Shown: positions 1 through 8,592, counted from the stretch's first letter. The stretch: 31,232 nt of DNA from Paenibacillus sp. oral taxon 786 str. D14 (GCF_000159955.1 NZ_GG695985.1:1-31232); one strand, 5' to 3'. Numbers and translations are program-made. The notes: generated from the letters alone by a model not told the origin.

Positions 1-6
1 GAAAAC

Positions 7-201
7 ATGTTAACGGCAATTCGCAAAGAGATGAGAAGTTTTTGGCGTAATGAAGAGGGGCTTGGAATGCTGGAAATGATCTTGATTATCGCGGTGATCG
101 TTATTATCGCTGCGATCTTCCGCAAACAGTTGAAGGCGATTATTGAGAGCTTGCTCGATAAAGCCAAGACGAAAACGGAAAACTTCATGGACGAGACTTA
201 A
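7..201 (+). CDS. Flp1-like type IVb pilin
   Basis: This 64-residue protein is a small pilin-like subunit, probably the main subunit of a Tad (tight adherence) pilus. A charged N-terminus is followed by the prepilin cleavage pattern Gly18, four residues, Glu23 (Glu at +5 of the mature chain), then a hydrophobic helix at about 24-41 and a short charged tail. It is the first gene in the window, and the rest of the Tad operon follows at once, with only two bases before the tadE-like gene. The assembly ATPase and the TadB/TadC platform genes normally lie upstream, outside this window. The ribosome binding site is not visible because only six bases precede the ATG. The small size leaves the exact Flp subfamily uncertain, but the context makes a Tad pilin very likely. 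Confidence 0.85.
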   Translation: MLTAIRKEMRSFWRNEEGLGMLEMILIIAVIVIIAAIFRKQLKAIIESLLDKAKTKTENFMDET

Positions 202-203
202 GA

Positions 204-866
204 ATGAAGCTGTGGCAGGATCAACGCGGGGTCTTTACGGTTGAAGCTTCTTTGGTGCTTCCGTTGATTTTTTACACGGTGCTGATCCTTCTGTTCTTCT
301 GTCTTTACCTTTACCAACAGGCGTTGTTGGGACAGGCTGCCATCGTTGCGGCGGAGCGAACCGCTTATACCTGGGATAACAGCTACCGGGACGGCTTAAC
401 CGGAGCCTATGCCGATGGGAAGTACGACTCCCTCTACTGGCGCCTGGGGGATGACGGGTTGCTGCAGGCGATTTTTGGCGGGGACGGCGGCGACAGGGCA
501 GTGAAGCTGGCATTGCCTGCGGATGCAGGTGATGGAGAGGCTCAGTCGCTTCCGCTGAAGAAGCTGAATCGGACAGGGGCCAGGCTGCCTGAAGGCATCG
601 ACGGGGAGATGCGCTATGACAACCGGCTGCTGCTGCGCAAGGTAAGTGTTGCGCTGGATCGGTTCGTCCCGCTGGCTCCGTTGGAGGCTTGGATTGACGA
701 TATCCATCAGCGCAGCCGCGCGGAGTCTTATGTGGTCGAGCCGACGGAATGGATTCGGACCGTTGAGCTTGCGCGATATTATGGCGAGAAGTTCCGAAGC
801 GGCAAAGGTGAAGAAGGAATGGACAAGCAGGAAGCGCAGGAAGCGTTGATACGGTTTGGAAAATAA
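204..866 (+). CDS. TadE-family pseudopilin
   Basis: A 220-residue TadE-like minor pilin of the Tad secretion/pilus system, expected to sit in the cytoplasmic membrane and be processed by the prepilin peptidase encoded downstream. The N-terminus has the TadE signature: Gly9, then VFTVE with Glu14 at +5 after the predicted cut, followed by a hydrophobic helix to about residue 38 and the conserved AAERTAY stretch. The rest is a soluble domain with no recognised fold. The start lies two bases after the pilin stop and has only a weak Shine-Dalgarno sequence, which suggests translational coupling. Its length is at the long end for TadE, which is often 130-200 residues. Confidence 0.85.
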   Translation: MKLWQDQRGVFTVEASLVLPLIFYTVLILLFFCLYLYQQALLGQAAIVAAERTAYTWDNSYRDGLTGAYADGKYDSLYWRLGDDGLLQAIFGGDGGDRAVKLALPADAGDGEAQSLPLKKLNRTGARLPEGIDGEMRYDNRLLLRKVSVALDRFVPLAPLEAWIDDIHQRSRAESYVVEPTEWIRTVELARYYGEKFRSGKGEEGMDKQEAQEALIRFGK

Positions 867-888
867 CCGGAAGGAGAAGGAGGCGGAG

Positions 889-3102
889 ATGTCGGTGTTT
901 TCACGGAATCGCTCGGAGCAAGGGGCGGTTACGGTATTTTTTATCGTAATTTTTGCCGCGGTGTTTGCGTTTGTCGCCCTGTTTATCGATTTCGCCCGCA
1001 TGTTCGCTTTGCAAGCACAGGTGGAGACCTTGGCGCATGCGGCTTCGAGATCCGTCCTGTCCGCATATGATCGCGAGTTGGCTGAACGGTACGGCATATT
1101 TGCATACGGGCAAACGGACGGGAATTACATCATGTCGAAGGTGCTTCAAGACCAATTTGAGCTGGTCCGGCAAAAGGACGGGTTCCCTTTGCTAAATGCA
1201 AGGCTGGATTCCTCCACCGCCAGCTTCATGCATCCAATCGGGACTTACCCGGTGTTCGAGCAGCAAATTCGCGAGCAAATGAAGTATCGGGCGCCCATCG
1301 ACGTTACCATCGAGCTGCTTAATCGCTTTAAACCGATGGCCGGAGTGATGAAGGAAGCCTCTAATACGGTAGATTTGCTGGGGAAGTTGCAGAAGCTTTA
1401 CGACCAGCGGGAGGCCAAGCTTGATGAGCTCTTGGAGCTGCAGCGCCAAGCCGCCAAGACGGTGGAGTCTTATGCGAAGGTGCTGTCGGGAGGCGGCGGG
1501 AGCGGCAGTCTCTCCACGTTGGCCGATGCCACAGCCGAATATCCTGAATTTGTGAGCCAAGTTGAGGCGGATGAGGGCCTGGAGCCGGAGGATCGGATGT
1601 ATACAGCGGAAATCAGCCGCTACCGTTCTGCAACCAGCGGGTTGTTTGCTGCATTGGATCGCGCTTTGCGTACTGCAGAGCAGAGGCATGCATCGTACCT
1701 GCCGCAGGCGAAGTCGCTGCTCGATGAAGCGCGGCGGATCAATGAGCAGATGCGGCAAACGATCGCGGAGGCGGAAAATCGCCCGGAACAAGCGGCCTAT
1801 AACGAAGTATCCGTCGGAACGAGCACCCGCAGCGGCAGCTCGGATCCGGTTGGCGAGGGAGCGGCAATCACCGAGATCCGGGCTCAAGCCGATTCGTTGC
1901 TGCTGTCCGATGAGTTATTCGCCGGCCTAGCCTCAGATATGGATCGGCAGACCGCGGCATTCGCTGAACTCCGGAGCGTGGGAAGCGCGCTGCTGGCGCA
2001 AAGCGGCTCCGTATTATCCGCCACAACTCCGCCCAGCTCTTTCTCTTCGAGCGTGAATAGTGCTGTCAGAGTAAGTGATGCCTATCTGCGTCAATTCGTT
2101 ACTTCCGGCTCAAGCAATGTTTTAGAAGCGAGTGCATGGAGATTGGATGCCCATCGGTCCTCTGACAAGGAGCGGAAGGCCACAGAGCAGGCGGCAAGTG
2201 CAACACTGAAGGATGCAGCCAGTTGGATCCGCAAGATCGAACAGTTCAAAAACGGATTAAGTGAACATCAAGCGAAATTCGATCAGCTGAAGGCGAAGAT
2301 GGAAGCGAACCGTTCGTTGAACCGTTCCGTGGCTGGCGAGGAGGCTGGGTCTACGAGCGTAAACGATGATCCGAGCGAGGCAGGACGCACCTCCATGGGG
2401 ATCATGGACAACATCTATGGCGGGTTGGCGGGCCTGATGGGCGGCATGTCGGATTCCGTTTATCAAATGGAATACGTTGCGAGTTATTTTCACTTCCTCG
2501 ATGTCAGTGTCTTAAACGGTCTGTTTGAGGGCAAAGGCCAAACGGACCCGCTGGAAGTGATCCGCAGACAGCTGGCACCGGAAAGTCAAGAGGTCGAGTA
2601 TATTCTGTACGGCGTGCATAATCCGGCGGGGAATATCGCGGCTGCGTTCGGGGAGATTTTTGCCATGCGGCTGGCCATTCGGACGATGGAGGGCTTAGTG
2701 AAAAATGCGGCAAAAGGCAATCCGCTGCTGGTTTTTGCTGCGGCCTTGCTGTACGGAGCGCAACATGCGCTGCAGGACATGATTTCTTTAACCCGGGACG
2801 GAAAGATTCAATTAAGCGACTATCTGAAGGTCGATCTGACCTACCGGGATTATCTCAGATTATTTCTGCTGCTCCATGGCCGGAGCGAACAACGATTGTC
2901 GCGGATGCTGGCCGTGATCGCGCTTAATACCGGGGTGGATCCGGCGGAACGGTCCACATATGTCCAAGGGAAGGTAACCGTGGCGATGCCGTTATGGTTT
3001 TTGCCGGGAGTAAGCAAAGCGCTGGGGAAAGTCGGCATATTGAAAGGTCATGTGGAAGGAAGCCAGTATTATGTGGCCAAGCAAGCGGATTTTTCATATT
3101 AA
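889..3102 (+). CDS. TadG-like DUF5702 protein of Tad locus
   Basis: A 737-residue membrane-anchored protein resembling the DUF5702 / TadG-like proteins encoded in Firmicute Tad clusters. Its N-terminus carries QGAVTVFF followed by a long hydrophobic helix, then the stretch FARMFALQAQVETLAHAASRS typical of TadG-like proteins. Most of the body is Ala/Gln/Glu-rich and likely helical or coiled-coil. A second hydrophobic area lies near 600-630, around the sequence ending LLYGAQHALQDM. Unlike the neighbouring TadE proteins it has Phe, not Glu, at +5 after the Gly, so it is probably not a peptidase substrate of the usual kind. The ATG at 889 was chosen because AAGGAGG ends five bases before it; an in-frame TTG at 856 would overlap tadE and has no such site. 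The function within the Tad machine is unknown. Confidence 0.8.
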   Translation: MSVFSRNRSEQGAVTVFFIVIFAAVFAFVALFIDFARMFALQAQVETLAHAASRSVLSAYDRELAERYGIFAYGQTDGNYIMSKVLQDQFELVRQKDGFPLLNARLDSSTASFMHPIGTYPVFEQQIREQMKYRAPIDVTIELLNRFKPMAGVMKEASNTVDLLGKLQKLYDQREAKLDELLELQRQAAKTVESYAKVLSGGGGSGSLSTLADATAEYPEFVSQVEADEGLEPEDRMYTAEISRYRSATSGLFAALDRALRTAEQRHASYLPQAKSLLDEARRINEQMRQTIAEAENRPEQAAYNEVSVGTSTRSGSSDPVGEGAAITEIRAQADSLLLSDELFAGLASDMDRQTAAFAELRSVGSALLAQSGSVLSATTPPSSFSSSVNSAVRVSDAYLRQFVTSGSSNVLEASAWRLDAHRSSDKERKATEQAASATLKDAASWIRKIEQFKNGLSEHQAKFDQLKAKMEANRSLNRSVAGEEAGSTSVNDDPSEAGRTSMGIMDNIYGGLAGLMGGMSDSVYQMEYVASYFHFLDVSVLNGLFEGKGQTDPLEVIRRQLAPESQEVEYILYGVHNPAGNIAAAFGEIFAMRLAIRTMEGLVKNAAKGNPLLVFAAALLYGAQHALQDMISLTRDGKIQLSDYLKVDLTYRDYLRLFLLLHGRSEQRLSRMLAVIALNTGVDPAERSTYVQGKVTVAMPLWFLPGVSKALGKVGILKGHVEGSQYYVAKQADFSY

Positions 3103-4147
3103 GGGAACGATGTCGCGCCGCTTCCGGAAGAGATTTTCGGAAGGAAGCATCACTCTGGAAGCCGCCCTAGTCGCTCCGGTGTTTGTGCTGGTTGTATTCT
3201 GGTTTGTTTTTCTCGTCCATATGACGCTGCTTTACGGACAACTGCATCTGACCGCAGCAAATGCTGTGAAACAGATCTCTGCTCATATTTATCCGGTGGC
3301 GCTCGCAGTCCAGGCTCAGCATAGTGAGGGACAAGAGGAGAAAGCTCCAGCCGCAAAGCCGGGTGATGAGAACTCAGGAGTTTCTTCGGCTGGGGGATCC
3401 GATGTCCCAGAGAGTACAACGGAAAGCGGTCCGTTTTCCTGGCAGATGCCGTCCCTGTCCCTGGAGGAATGGGCGAGGCAATATGCGTCCAACTTGCCGG
3501 AGCCGCTGTCGACATGGGTAATGGATGCTGCACTTAAAGGTGACGAACCGCTGCAGGAGCTTAAAACGAAAGTGTCCGGGGCCGTATTGGACCCGTTGGT
3601 CAAGCCGATGCTGCGCCCTTTTCTTCGCGGCACCCTGCTGGAAGAAGAACGTCTGCATGTCACCCGCGTTACGGTTCCGGATTTGAAGACGGGGAAGCAA
3701 CCTTACTTTGGCCTCGAGTTAAGCTATGAGCTGCCTTTAAAGGTACCGCTTATCGGCCGGCAACTGGTGCTGCAGACAAGGGCGGAGGAGCGGTTGTGGA
3801 TCGGCGACACCGGGGAGCTGGATCCCGGAGCTGGAAGCGGTGAAGATCAAACGGGTCAAGCGGCGGTCGTGATCGCTAAGCCCGACCCGGCGTACGCCGG
3901 ACACCGAGCGACGGTTCTGGCTCAGGTTGCTCCGGGGTCAACCGCCAAGCTGACCGTGTATTACAAAAGCGGGGTCAGCCAAGCGAAATATTTGGGTGAG
4001 GCGACGGCGGATGACCAAGGCCAAATCAGCTGGACTTGGCTGGTCGGAGGAAACACCACGCCGGGGACGTGGAGTTTCGTGATTGAAACGGAGGAAGGCA
4101 TACGTACGACGGCCACGTTCGAGGTGGTAAGCCCGCGTTCGCAATAG
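3071..4147 (+). CDS. TadE-like pseudopilin with C-terminal Ig-like domain
   Basis: A 358-residue TadE-type protein. After a basic N-terminus it has Gly25 followed by SITLE (Glu30 at +5), the prepilin-type pattern, then a hydrophobic helix at about 33-55. The middle is rich in Gly, Ser, Pro and acidic residues. The last about 85 residues form a separate module (PDPAYAGHRATVLAQVAPGS through GTWSFVIETEEG) that looks like an Ig-like beta sandwich of the sort found on Paenibacillus surface proteins. The start at 3071 has AAGGAAG eight bases upstream and overlaps the previous gene by 32 bases; an ATG at 3110 and one at 3050 are alternatives. It is probably a minor, surface-exposed pilus component, which is inference. 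Confidence 0.75.
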   Translation: MWPSKRIFHIKGTMSRRFRKRFSEGSITLEAALVAPVFVLVVFWFVFLVHMTLLYGQLHLTAANAVKQISAHIYPVALAVQAQHSEGQEEKAPAAKPGDENSGVSSAGGSDVPESTTESGPFSWQMPSLSLEEWARQYASNLPEPLSTWVMDAALKGDEPLQELKTKVSGAVLDPLVKPMLRPFLRGTLLEEERLHVTRVTVPDLKTGKQPYFGLELSYELPLKVPLIGRQLVLQTRAEERLWIGDTGELDPGAGSGEDQTGQAAVVIAKPDPAYAGHRATVLAQVAPGSTAKLTVYYKSGVSQAKYLGEATADDQGQISWTWLVGGNTTPGTWSFVIETEEGIRTTATFEVVSPRSQ

Positions 4148-4166
4148 GAAAAGGAGTGAGGAACGG

Positions 4167-4670
4167 ATGATTGAGATTTGGGGTTGTTTGCTGATGTTGC
4201 TTGCAGCCTTCGTAACGGATTTAAGAACGATGAAAATTCCTAACGTGATTACGGTTACGGGCATTTTCACCGGACTGTCTTATCACCTGTTAACGGACGG
4301 GTGGAAAGGCGCCTGGTTTTCAGCGGCCGGGGCGGCCACCGGGTTTGGGCTGATGTTTGCGCTGTATTTGCTTCGTGCGGTCGGAGGCGGCGATGTCAAG
4401 CTGTTTGCAGGAATTGGGGCCTGGACGGGCATCGCTTTAACTTTATCGACGATGATGTATTCGATATTGGCCGCCGGGTGCATCGGTCTGATCCTCTTGA
4501 TTTGGCGCCGGGAAACCGGGCATCGTCTGCGCCGGATTGCCGGCAGCCTCCTTGGAGCGGCGATGCTGCGCAGCCCGGCCCCCATCCAGGCAGTCGCCAA
4601 ACACCAACTTCAGTTTCCGTTTATGCTGGCTGTGGTGCCGGGAGCACTACTGGCGATTTACTATATGTAA
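4167..4670 (+). CDS. A24-family prepilin peptidase (TadV/CpaA type)
   Basis: A 167-residue integral membrane aspartic protease that cleaves the leader from Flp-type pilins and TadE-like pseudopilins. The two catalytic aspartates of the family are visible: Asp18 in TDLRTMKIPN and Asp76 in the GxGD-type motif GGGDVKLF. Several hydrophobic segments surround them. The length fits the short TadV/CpaA group, which lacks the methyltransferase domain of the long PilD type. The gene follows the tadE-like gene by 19 bases, with AAAAGGAG plus GAGG as ribosome binding site. Its likely substrates, three proteins with a Gly-x4-Glu pattern, are all encoded just upstream. Confidence 0.92.
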   Translation: MIEIWGCLLMLLAAFVTDLRTMKIPNVITVTGIFTGLSYHLLTDGWKGAWFSAAGAATGFGLMFALYLLRAVGGGDVKLFAGIGAWTGIALTLSTMMYSILAAGCIGLILLIWRRETGHRLRRIAGSLLGAAMLRSPAPIQAVAKHQLQFPFMLAVVPGALLAIYYM

Positions 4671-4690
4671 CGTATGGGGAGGGATGGAAC

Positions 4691-6337
4691 ATGCCGGAGC
4701 TGATTACTGATTTTGTCCGGGACGGCGGTACCTACATGATCCTGCAGACGCAGGAGGGGCTGAGGCCGGAAGATTTGAACCGCGTTCAACGCTCCATGCT
4801 GGCCGCGGTAACCGTACCAAATCTGCTGCGGCTTGATATCCGTGAAATCGATTATCAAATCAGCCTGCATTATGATATCACCGGAAAAAGAATGCTCTCC
4901 CAGTGCCTTCGCAGCGACAAGATCAGTATGCCGGAGTTTTACGGTTTACTGCTCCAGGTGGTTGCTGTACTGGAGGACAGCAAGAGGTATATGCTGTCTC
5001 CATCCGGTTTTTTATTGGATGAGACGTATATTTTTGTGGAGGAGCCGTTGTCCAGCGGGGCCATGTATTTTACATATATCCCTTGGAAGGAAGCGCCGCC
5101 CGAACCCCCGCTGTCTCAGTCGCTGCTATCGCTGATAACCCGGATGCTGACCTGTGTCTCCCGGGTCGAGGGGGATGGAATCCCGCAGTTGGTCCGATTA
5201 TGCGGAGATGAGCTTTTTTCATTGGGAGAACTAAAAAAAATGCTGCTCAATTTATTGTCGGAGGAGCCGGACGCCAAGTCCATGGGCGGTGAGCGGGTTG
5301 GGGAGAGGAAATCTATTCTCAACGATCCGTCTCCAAGATTGGCAACGTCATCACCACTTTCGTCCCCCCGTTCTGCCGTCGTTAAGGAATATGTTCCTAT
5401 TGGGGATCAGGCCGAATCGGGAAAATGGGCCGGGGCCGCTGCATCGAATGCCCATGATGCAACTGATGCAAGTTCAATAAGGGAAGCTTGGCCAGGTCTC
5501 GATGACGCGGAGGCAACGGGAGAGACGCGAATTAAACCAACCTACCTTGTACTAGGTCTCATTCTGGTCGATGCTTTAGGTTGGAAGTTTCTCTATCTCG
5601 ATCGTCCCGGAACATTGGGGTTAGCGCTTGGCGCTATGCTTACCGTATTGTTAGGGGCGGCGGGGGTAGTGTTATGGCGTAAGTTTTGCAGCAGTTCCGC
5701 CAGCCTGGAGGAAGAAGAGGCGGAAGTTGATCACAAGGTGGCCTCCGGGCCGCTCGGAACTTCGCATTCGTTGGACTTCACGGACGAACGGCATTTTGGC
5801 TCATCATTCTTCGGCAGAAATGCCGCAATGTCGGAACGTTCGGGTTCTGCGGCGGAGGCCTCGATGGAGTCGTTTGTGCCCCGGCTAGGCCTTCCGGACA
5901 TGATGATGGAGCCCTCCGGTTCCGCCATGCCTGAGCCGGAATCCGAAGCGAGGTTATCGCCGCCTACGGTTCTGCTGAGCCGGACCGGCCTGGCAGGACA
6001 GGACAGCCCGGCCCGTGAACGCGTTCCGCGCTATTACTTGGAGCGGTACGAGTCTTTCGGCGGTGCGGCGGAGCGAATTCCACTGACGCCGGGCAGCTTT
6101 GTGATTGGCCGCTCCGAAGACATTGCGCAATACGTAGAGAATACTTCTGGTGTCTCCCGTGCCCATGTGGAGATCTTGGTGACTTCGCACGGCTGTACCT
6201 TAAAGGATCTCGGTTCAACCAATGGAACCTACCTCAACGGGGAAAATGTGGCACCCTATAAAGAATATCCTTTGCAAGCTGATGACGTGTTCGTGTTGGC
6301 GGAAACGAGGTTTAAGTTTGGAGTGGAAGCGGCCTGA
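4691..6337 (+). CDS. DUF6382 and FHA domain membrane protein of Tad locus
   Basis: A 548-residue protein with three parts. Residues 1 to about 170 match the DUF6382 type of N-terminal domain often placed in Tad loci. A low-complexity linker leads to two hydrophobic helices at about 283-332. After another Ser/Glu-rich linker the last 90-95 residues form an FHA phosphothreonine-binding domain, with GRSE, SRAHVEI and DLGSTNGTYLNG in the expected order. FHA domains bind phospho-Thr peptides, so the protein may tie pilus assembly to Ser/Thr kinase signalling; that is inference. The ATG at 4691 has GGGGAGGG seven bases upstream. A longer open frame back to 4301 only overlaps the peptidase gene and is rejected. 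It is the last gene of the operon. Confidence 0.82.
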   Translation: MPELITDFVRDGGTYMILQTQEGLRPEDLNRVQRSMLAAVTVPNLLRLDIREIDYQISLHYDITGKRMLSQCLRSDKISMPEFYGLLLQVVAVLEDSKRYMLSPSGFLLDETYIFVEEPLSSGAMYFTYIPWKEAPPEPPLSQSLLSLITRMLTCVSRVEGDGIPQLVRLCGDELFSLGELKKMLLNLLSEEPDAKSMGGERVGERKSILNDPSPRLATSSPLSSPRSAVVKEYVPIGDQAESGKWAGAAASNAHDATDASSIREAWPGLDDAEATGETRIKPTYLVLGLILVDALGWKFLYLDRPGTLGLALGAMLTVLLGAAGVVLWRKFCSSSASLEEEEAEVDHKVASGPLGTSHSLDFTDERHFGSSFFGRNAAMSERSGSAAEASMESFVPRLGLPDMMMEPSGSAMPEPESEARLSPPTVLLSRTGLAGQDSPARERVPRYYLERYESFGGAAERIPLTPGSFVIGRSEDIAQYVENTSGVSRAHVEILVTSHGCTLKDLGSTNGTYLNGENVAPYKEYPLQADDVFVLAETRFKFGVEAA

Positions 6338-6380
6338 ACTCAAATTTGAAATGACCGTAGATTCTCACCGGAAAAGCAGG

Positions 6381-6404
6381 TATAATGAACGAGAATTATT
6401 CTCA
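6381..6404 (+). promoter_or_regulatory. Sigma-A -10 element and Fur box upstream of siderophore permeases
   Basis: TATAAT at 6381-6386 is a perfect -10 hexamer. A weak -35 (TAGATT, 6358-6363) lies 17 bases upstream. Directly downstream, at the expected start of transcription, is the palindrome GAGAATTATTCTC (6391-6403), which matches the Fur box core of Bacillus-type operators (TGATAATNATTATCA) with G/C changes typical of real sites. A repressor bound here would cover the start point, so the permease pair should be off when iron is plentiful. Confidence 0.85.
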
Positions 6405-6459
6405 ATTACAACTTATATACACGGCTTACTGGAAAATTGATTAAAGGATGGTTCTCGAC

Positions 6460-7497
6460 ATGTCTGCATTAACCCAATCTTCTAAGCCTCGCTTGCGCTC
6501 CCGTCCCTTGGCGGCAACGTTGATTCTGATCGGCGGCGCGGCGTTGCTGCTATTTGCGATCAGCCTCTCGATTTCCGTCGGGGCGGCGGATATTAAACTC
6601 GCGACCGTCTGGGATGCGTTGTTCCACTTTCAAGCGGAACAAACCCAGCATCAAATTATTATGGAGCTGCGTCTCCCGCGCGCATTAGCCGCTGCTATGA
6701 TCGGTGCGGCGCTTGCGGTAGCCGGTGCGATTATGCAGGGGATGACCCGCAACCCGATGGCCGATTCGGGCTTGCTGGGGCTTAACTCCGGGGCCGGCCT
6801 GGCGCTGGCTATTTGCTTCGCATTGATGCCGGGAACTCCGTTCCTGCTGACCATGCTGTACTCGTTTATCGGGGCTGGTCTGGGCGCTGGGCTCGTATTT
6901 GGCATCGGCTCTTTGACCAAAGGAGGCCTGTCCCCGGTCCGGCTGACCTTGGCAGGCGCGGCTGTCAGCATGCTGCTGACCGCGATCAGCGAAGGCATCG
7001 CCATCTATTTTAAGATTGGACAGGATCTTGCCTTCTGGTACGCCGGTGCGATTGCTGGTGCCAACTGGTTGCAAATCAAGATGGTTTCGCCCTGGGTATT
7101 CGCAGGTTTGCTTTGCGCCTTGCTGCTGTCAAGATCCATTACCCTGCTGAGCCTTGGCGAAGAGGTGGCAACCGGTTTGGGTCAAAGAACCGGCTTAATC
7201 AAGGTGCTTGGCATGATCATCGTCTTGATCCTTGCCGGCAGCGCTGTTTCAATCGTTGGCGCGATCGGCTTTGTGGGCCTGATGGTTCCGCACGTCGCCC
7301 GTTTTCTCGTTGGCGTGGATTACCGCTGGGTTATCCCTTCCTCAGCGCTGCTTGGCAGCTTGCTGATGGTGTTTGCGGATATTTTGGCACGACTGGTTCA
7401 TCCGCCGCATGAAACGCCGATTGGCGCGCTCATCGCTGTCATTGGAGTACCGTTCTTCCTCTACCTTGCGATGAAGCAGAAGGGGGGATTGGAATGA
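6460..7497 (+). CDS. FecCD-family iron-siderophore ABC permease
   Basis: A 345-residue, roughly ten-helix permease of the BtuC/FecCD family, one half of a ferric-siderophore importer in the cytoplasmic membrane. Recognisable family stretches are RLPRALAAAMIGAALAVAGA, GMTRNPMADSGLLGLNSGAG and, near the C-terminus, GAIGFVGLMVPHVARFLVG, which includes the loop that contacts the ATPase. The ATG at 6460 has AAAGGATGG eight bases upstream; the earlier in-frame ATG at 6448 lies inside that ribosome binding site. It pairs with the next gene by a four-base ATGA overlap. The arrangement of two permeases followed by a yfhF-type gene recalls the Bacillus subtilis yfiZ-yfhA region (schizokinen/arthrobactin uptake), but the substrate here is not shown by the sequence. 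Confidence 0.92.
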   Translation: MSALTQSSKPRLRSRPLAATLILIGGAALLLFAISLSISVGAADIKLATVWDALFHFQAEQTQHQIIMELRLPRALAAAMIGAALAVAGAIMQGMTRNPMADSGLLGLNSGAGLALAICFALMPGTPFLLTMLYSFIGAGLGAGLVFGIGSLTKGGLSPVRLTLAGAAVSMLLTAISEGIAIYFKIGQDLAFWYAGAIAGANWLQIKMVSPWVFAGLLCALLLSRSITLLSLGEEVATGLGQRTGLIKVLGMIIVLILAGSAVSIVGAIGFVGLMVPHVARFLVGVDYRWVIPSSALLGSLLMVFADILARLVHPPHETPIGALIAVIGVPFFLYLAMKQKGGLE

Positions 7498-8528
7498 ACC
7501 GGATCGAAGCTCCTTTGCATTTGCGGCAAAAAGCCCGCAAAGCTTATATCGTAATGACCGTATTTGCGATACTGATCATTGCGGTGTTCATTTTTAGCAT
7601 GAACACCGGGTATATCCGGCTGTCGCCAATGGATGTATTTAAGACTTTGTTTGGAATGGGGACGGACAAACAAGAGCTGATTCTCTACGAATTCCGGTTG
7701 CCGCGGATCGTCATTTCCGTGCTCATCGGGATGGGCATGGCGGTTGCGGGCTGTATCTTCCAAGGGATTTCCCGGAACCCGCTGGCCGATCCCGGCGTGC
7801 TGGGGATTAATGCCGGAGCCGGCCTGGCGGTAACGCTGTTTATTTCTTTTTATCCGACGACGGCCAGTGCGCCCGTCTATTTGATGCCGGTCTTGGCTTT
7901 CCTCGGATCGGCTGGGGCAGCCACATTAATTTACGTGCTCTCTTTCAAAAAAAATTACGGGTTGCTCCCGATTCGGATGGTGCTGGTCGGGATCGCGGTA
8001 GCCGCTGGCATCAACGCGGCGATGATCGTGCTGCAGCTGCGGCTGCGTCCCGAGAACTTCCAGATGCTGCAGATCTGGTTGGTTGGCAGCATCTGGGGGA
8101 CGTCTTGGAAGTACGTGCTGGCGCTGCTGCCTTGGCTGATCGTGTTGCTGCCCTACGTGTTCTTGAAGTCCCGCGCGCTGAATGTGCTTAACCTGGGGGA
8201 TCAAACTGCAACAGGCCTCGGCACTTCGCTGGAACGCTCCCGTTTGGGCCTCCTGGCGGCTGCAGTTGGCTTGACCGGCTCCTGCGTTGCGGTGGGCGGC
8301 GGTATCTCCTTCGTTGGGCTGATTGCGCCGCACTTGGCCCGCCGATTGGTCGGGCCCAAGCATGAGTATTTGCTCCCGGCCTCCGCGCTGGCCGGCGGCT
8401 TGCTAGTGATCCTGGGCGACACGCTGGGCCGATGGGTCCTGCAGCCGGCTGAGATCCCAACGGGGATTGTGGTGGCGATCATCGGCGCACCGTATTTCTT
8501 GTACTTGTTAACGAAGTCTCGAGTGTAA
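7494..8528 (+). CDS. FecCD-family iron-siderophore ABC permease, second subunit
   Basis: A 344-residue permease of the FecCD family and the partner of the preceding permease, with which it should form a heterodimeric channel. It shows the same landmarks: RLPRIVISVLIGMGMAVAGC, GISRNPLADPGVLGINAGAG and GGISFVGLIAPHLARRLVG. Its ATG overlaps the TGA of the first permease (ATGA), so the two are translationally coupled. Neither a substrate-binding lipoprotein nor an ATPase gene lies next to the pair, so these must be supplied from elsewhere, as with the YusV ATPase that B. subtilis shares among several siderophore systems. A strong terminator follows 21 bases after the stop. Confidence 0.92.
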   Translation: MNRIEAPLHLRQKARKAYIVMTVFAILIIAVFIFSMNTGYIRLSPMDVFKTLFGMGTDKQELILYEFRLPRIVISVLIGMGMAVAGCIFQGISRNPLADPGVLGINAGAGLAVTLFISFYPTTASAPVYLMPVLAFLGSAGAATLIYVLSFKKNYGLLPIRMVLVGIAVAAGINAAMIVLQLRLRPENFQMLQIWLVGSIWGTSWKYVLALLPWLIVLLPYVFLKSRALNVLNLGDQTATGLGTSLERSRLGLLAAAVGLTGSCVAVGGGISFVGLIAPHLARRLVGPKHEYLLPASALAGGLLVILGDTLGRWVLQPAEIPTGIVVAIIGAPYFLYLLTKSRV

Positions 8529-8549
8529 TAGATAGAGAGAAGCAAGATA

Positions 8550-8592
8550 AAGGCCCGGAGAACTGGATGTTCCAGTCCTCCGGGCCTTTTTT
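8550..8592. terminator. Terminator between convergent permease and yfhF-type genes
   Basis: AAGGCCCGGAG (8550-8560) pairs with CTCCGGGCCTT (8578-8588), with an inner ACTGG/CCAGT stem, followed by a T-run to 8592. It ends the permease operon and probably also serves the convergent gene ending at 8601, though the T-run on the minus strand is weaker. Confidence 0.9.

Noticed and set aside
856..888. TTG start at 856 for the DUF5702 gene
   Set aside because: It overlaps tadE and has no ribosome binding site; the ATG at 889 has AAGGAGG at the right distance.
4301..4690. Open frame extending the FHA gene upstream by 130 residues
   Set aside because: It lies out of frame over the prepilin peptidase gene, whereas the ATG at 4691 has a strong ribosome binding site and begins the DUF6382-type domain.
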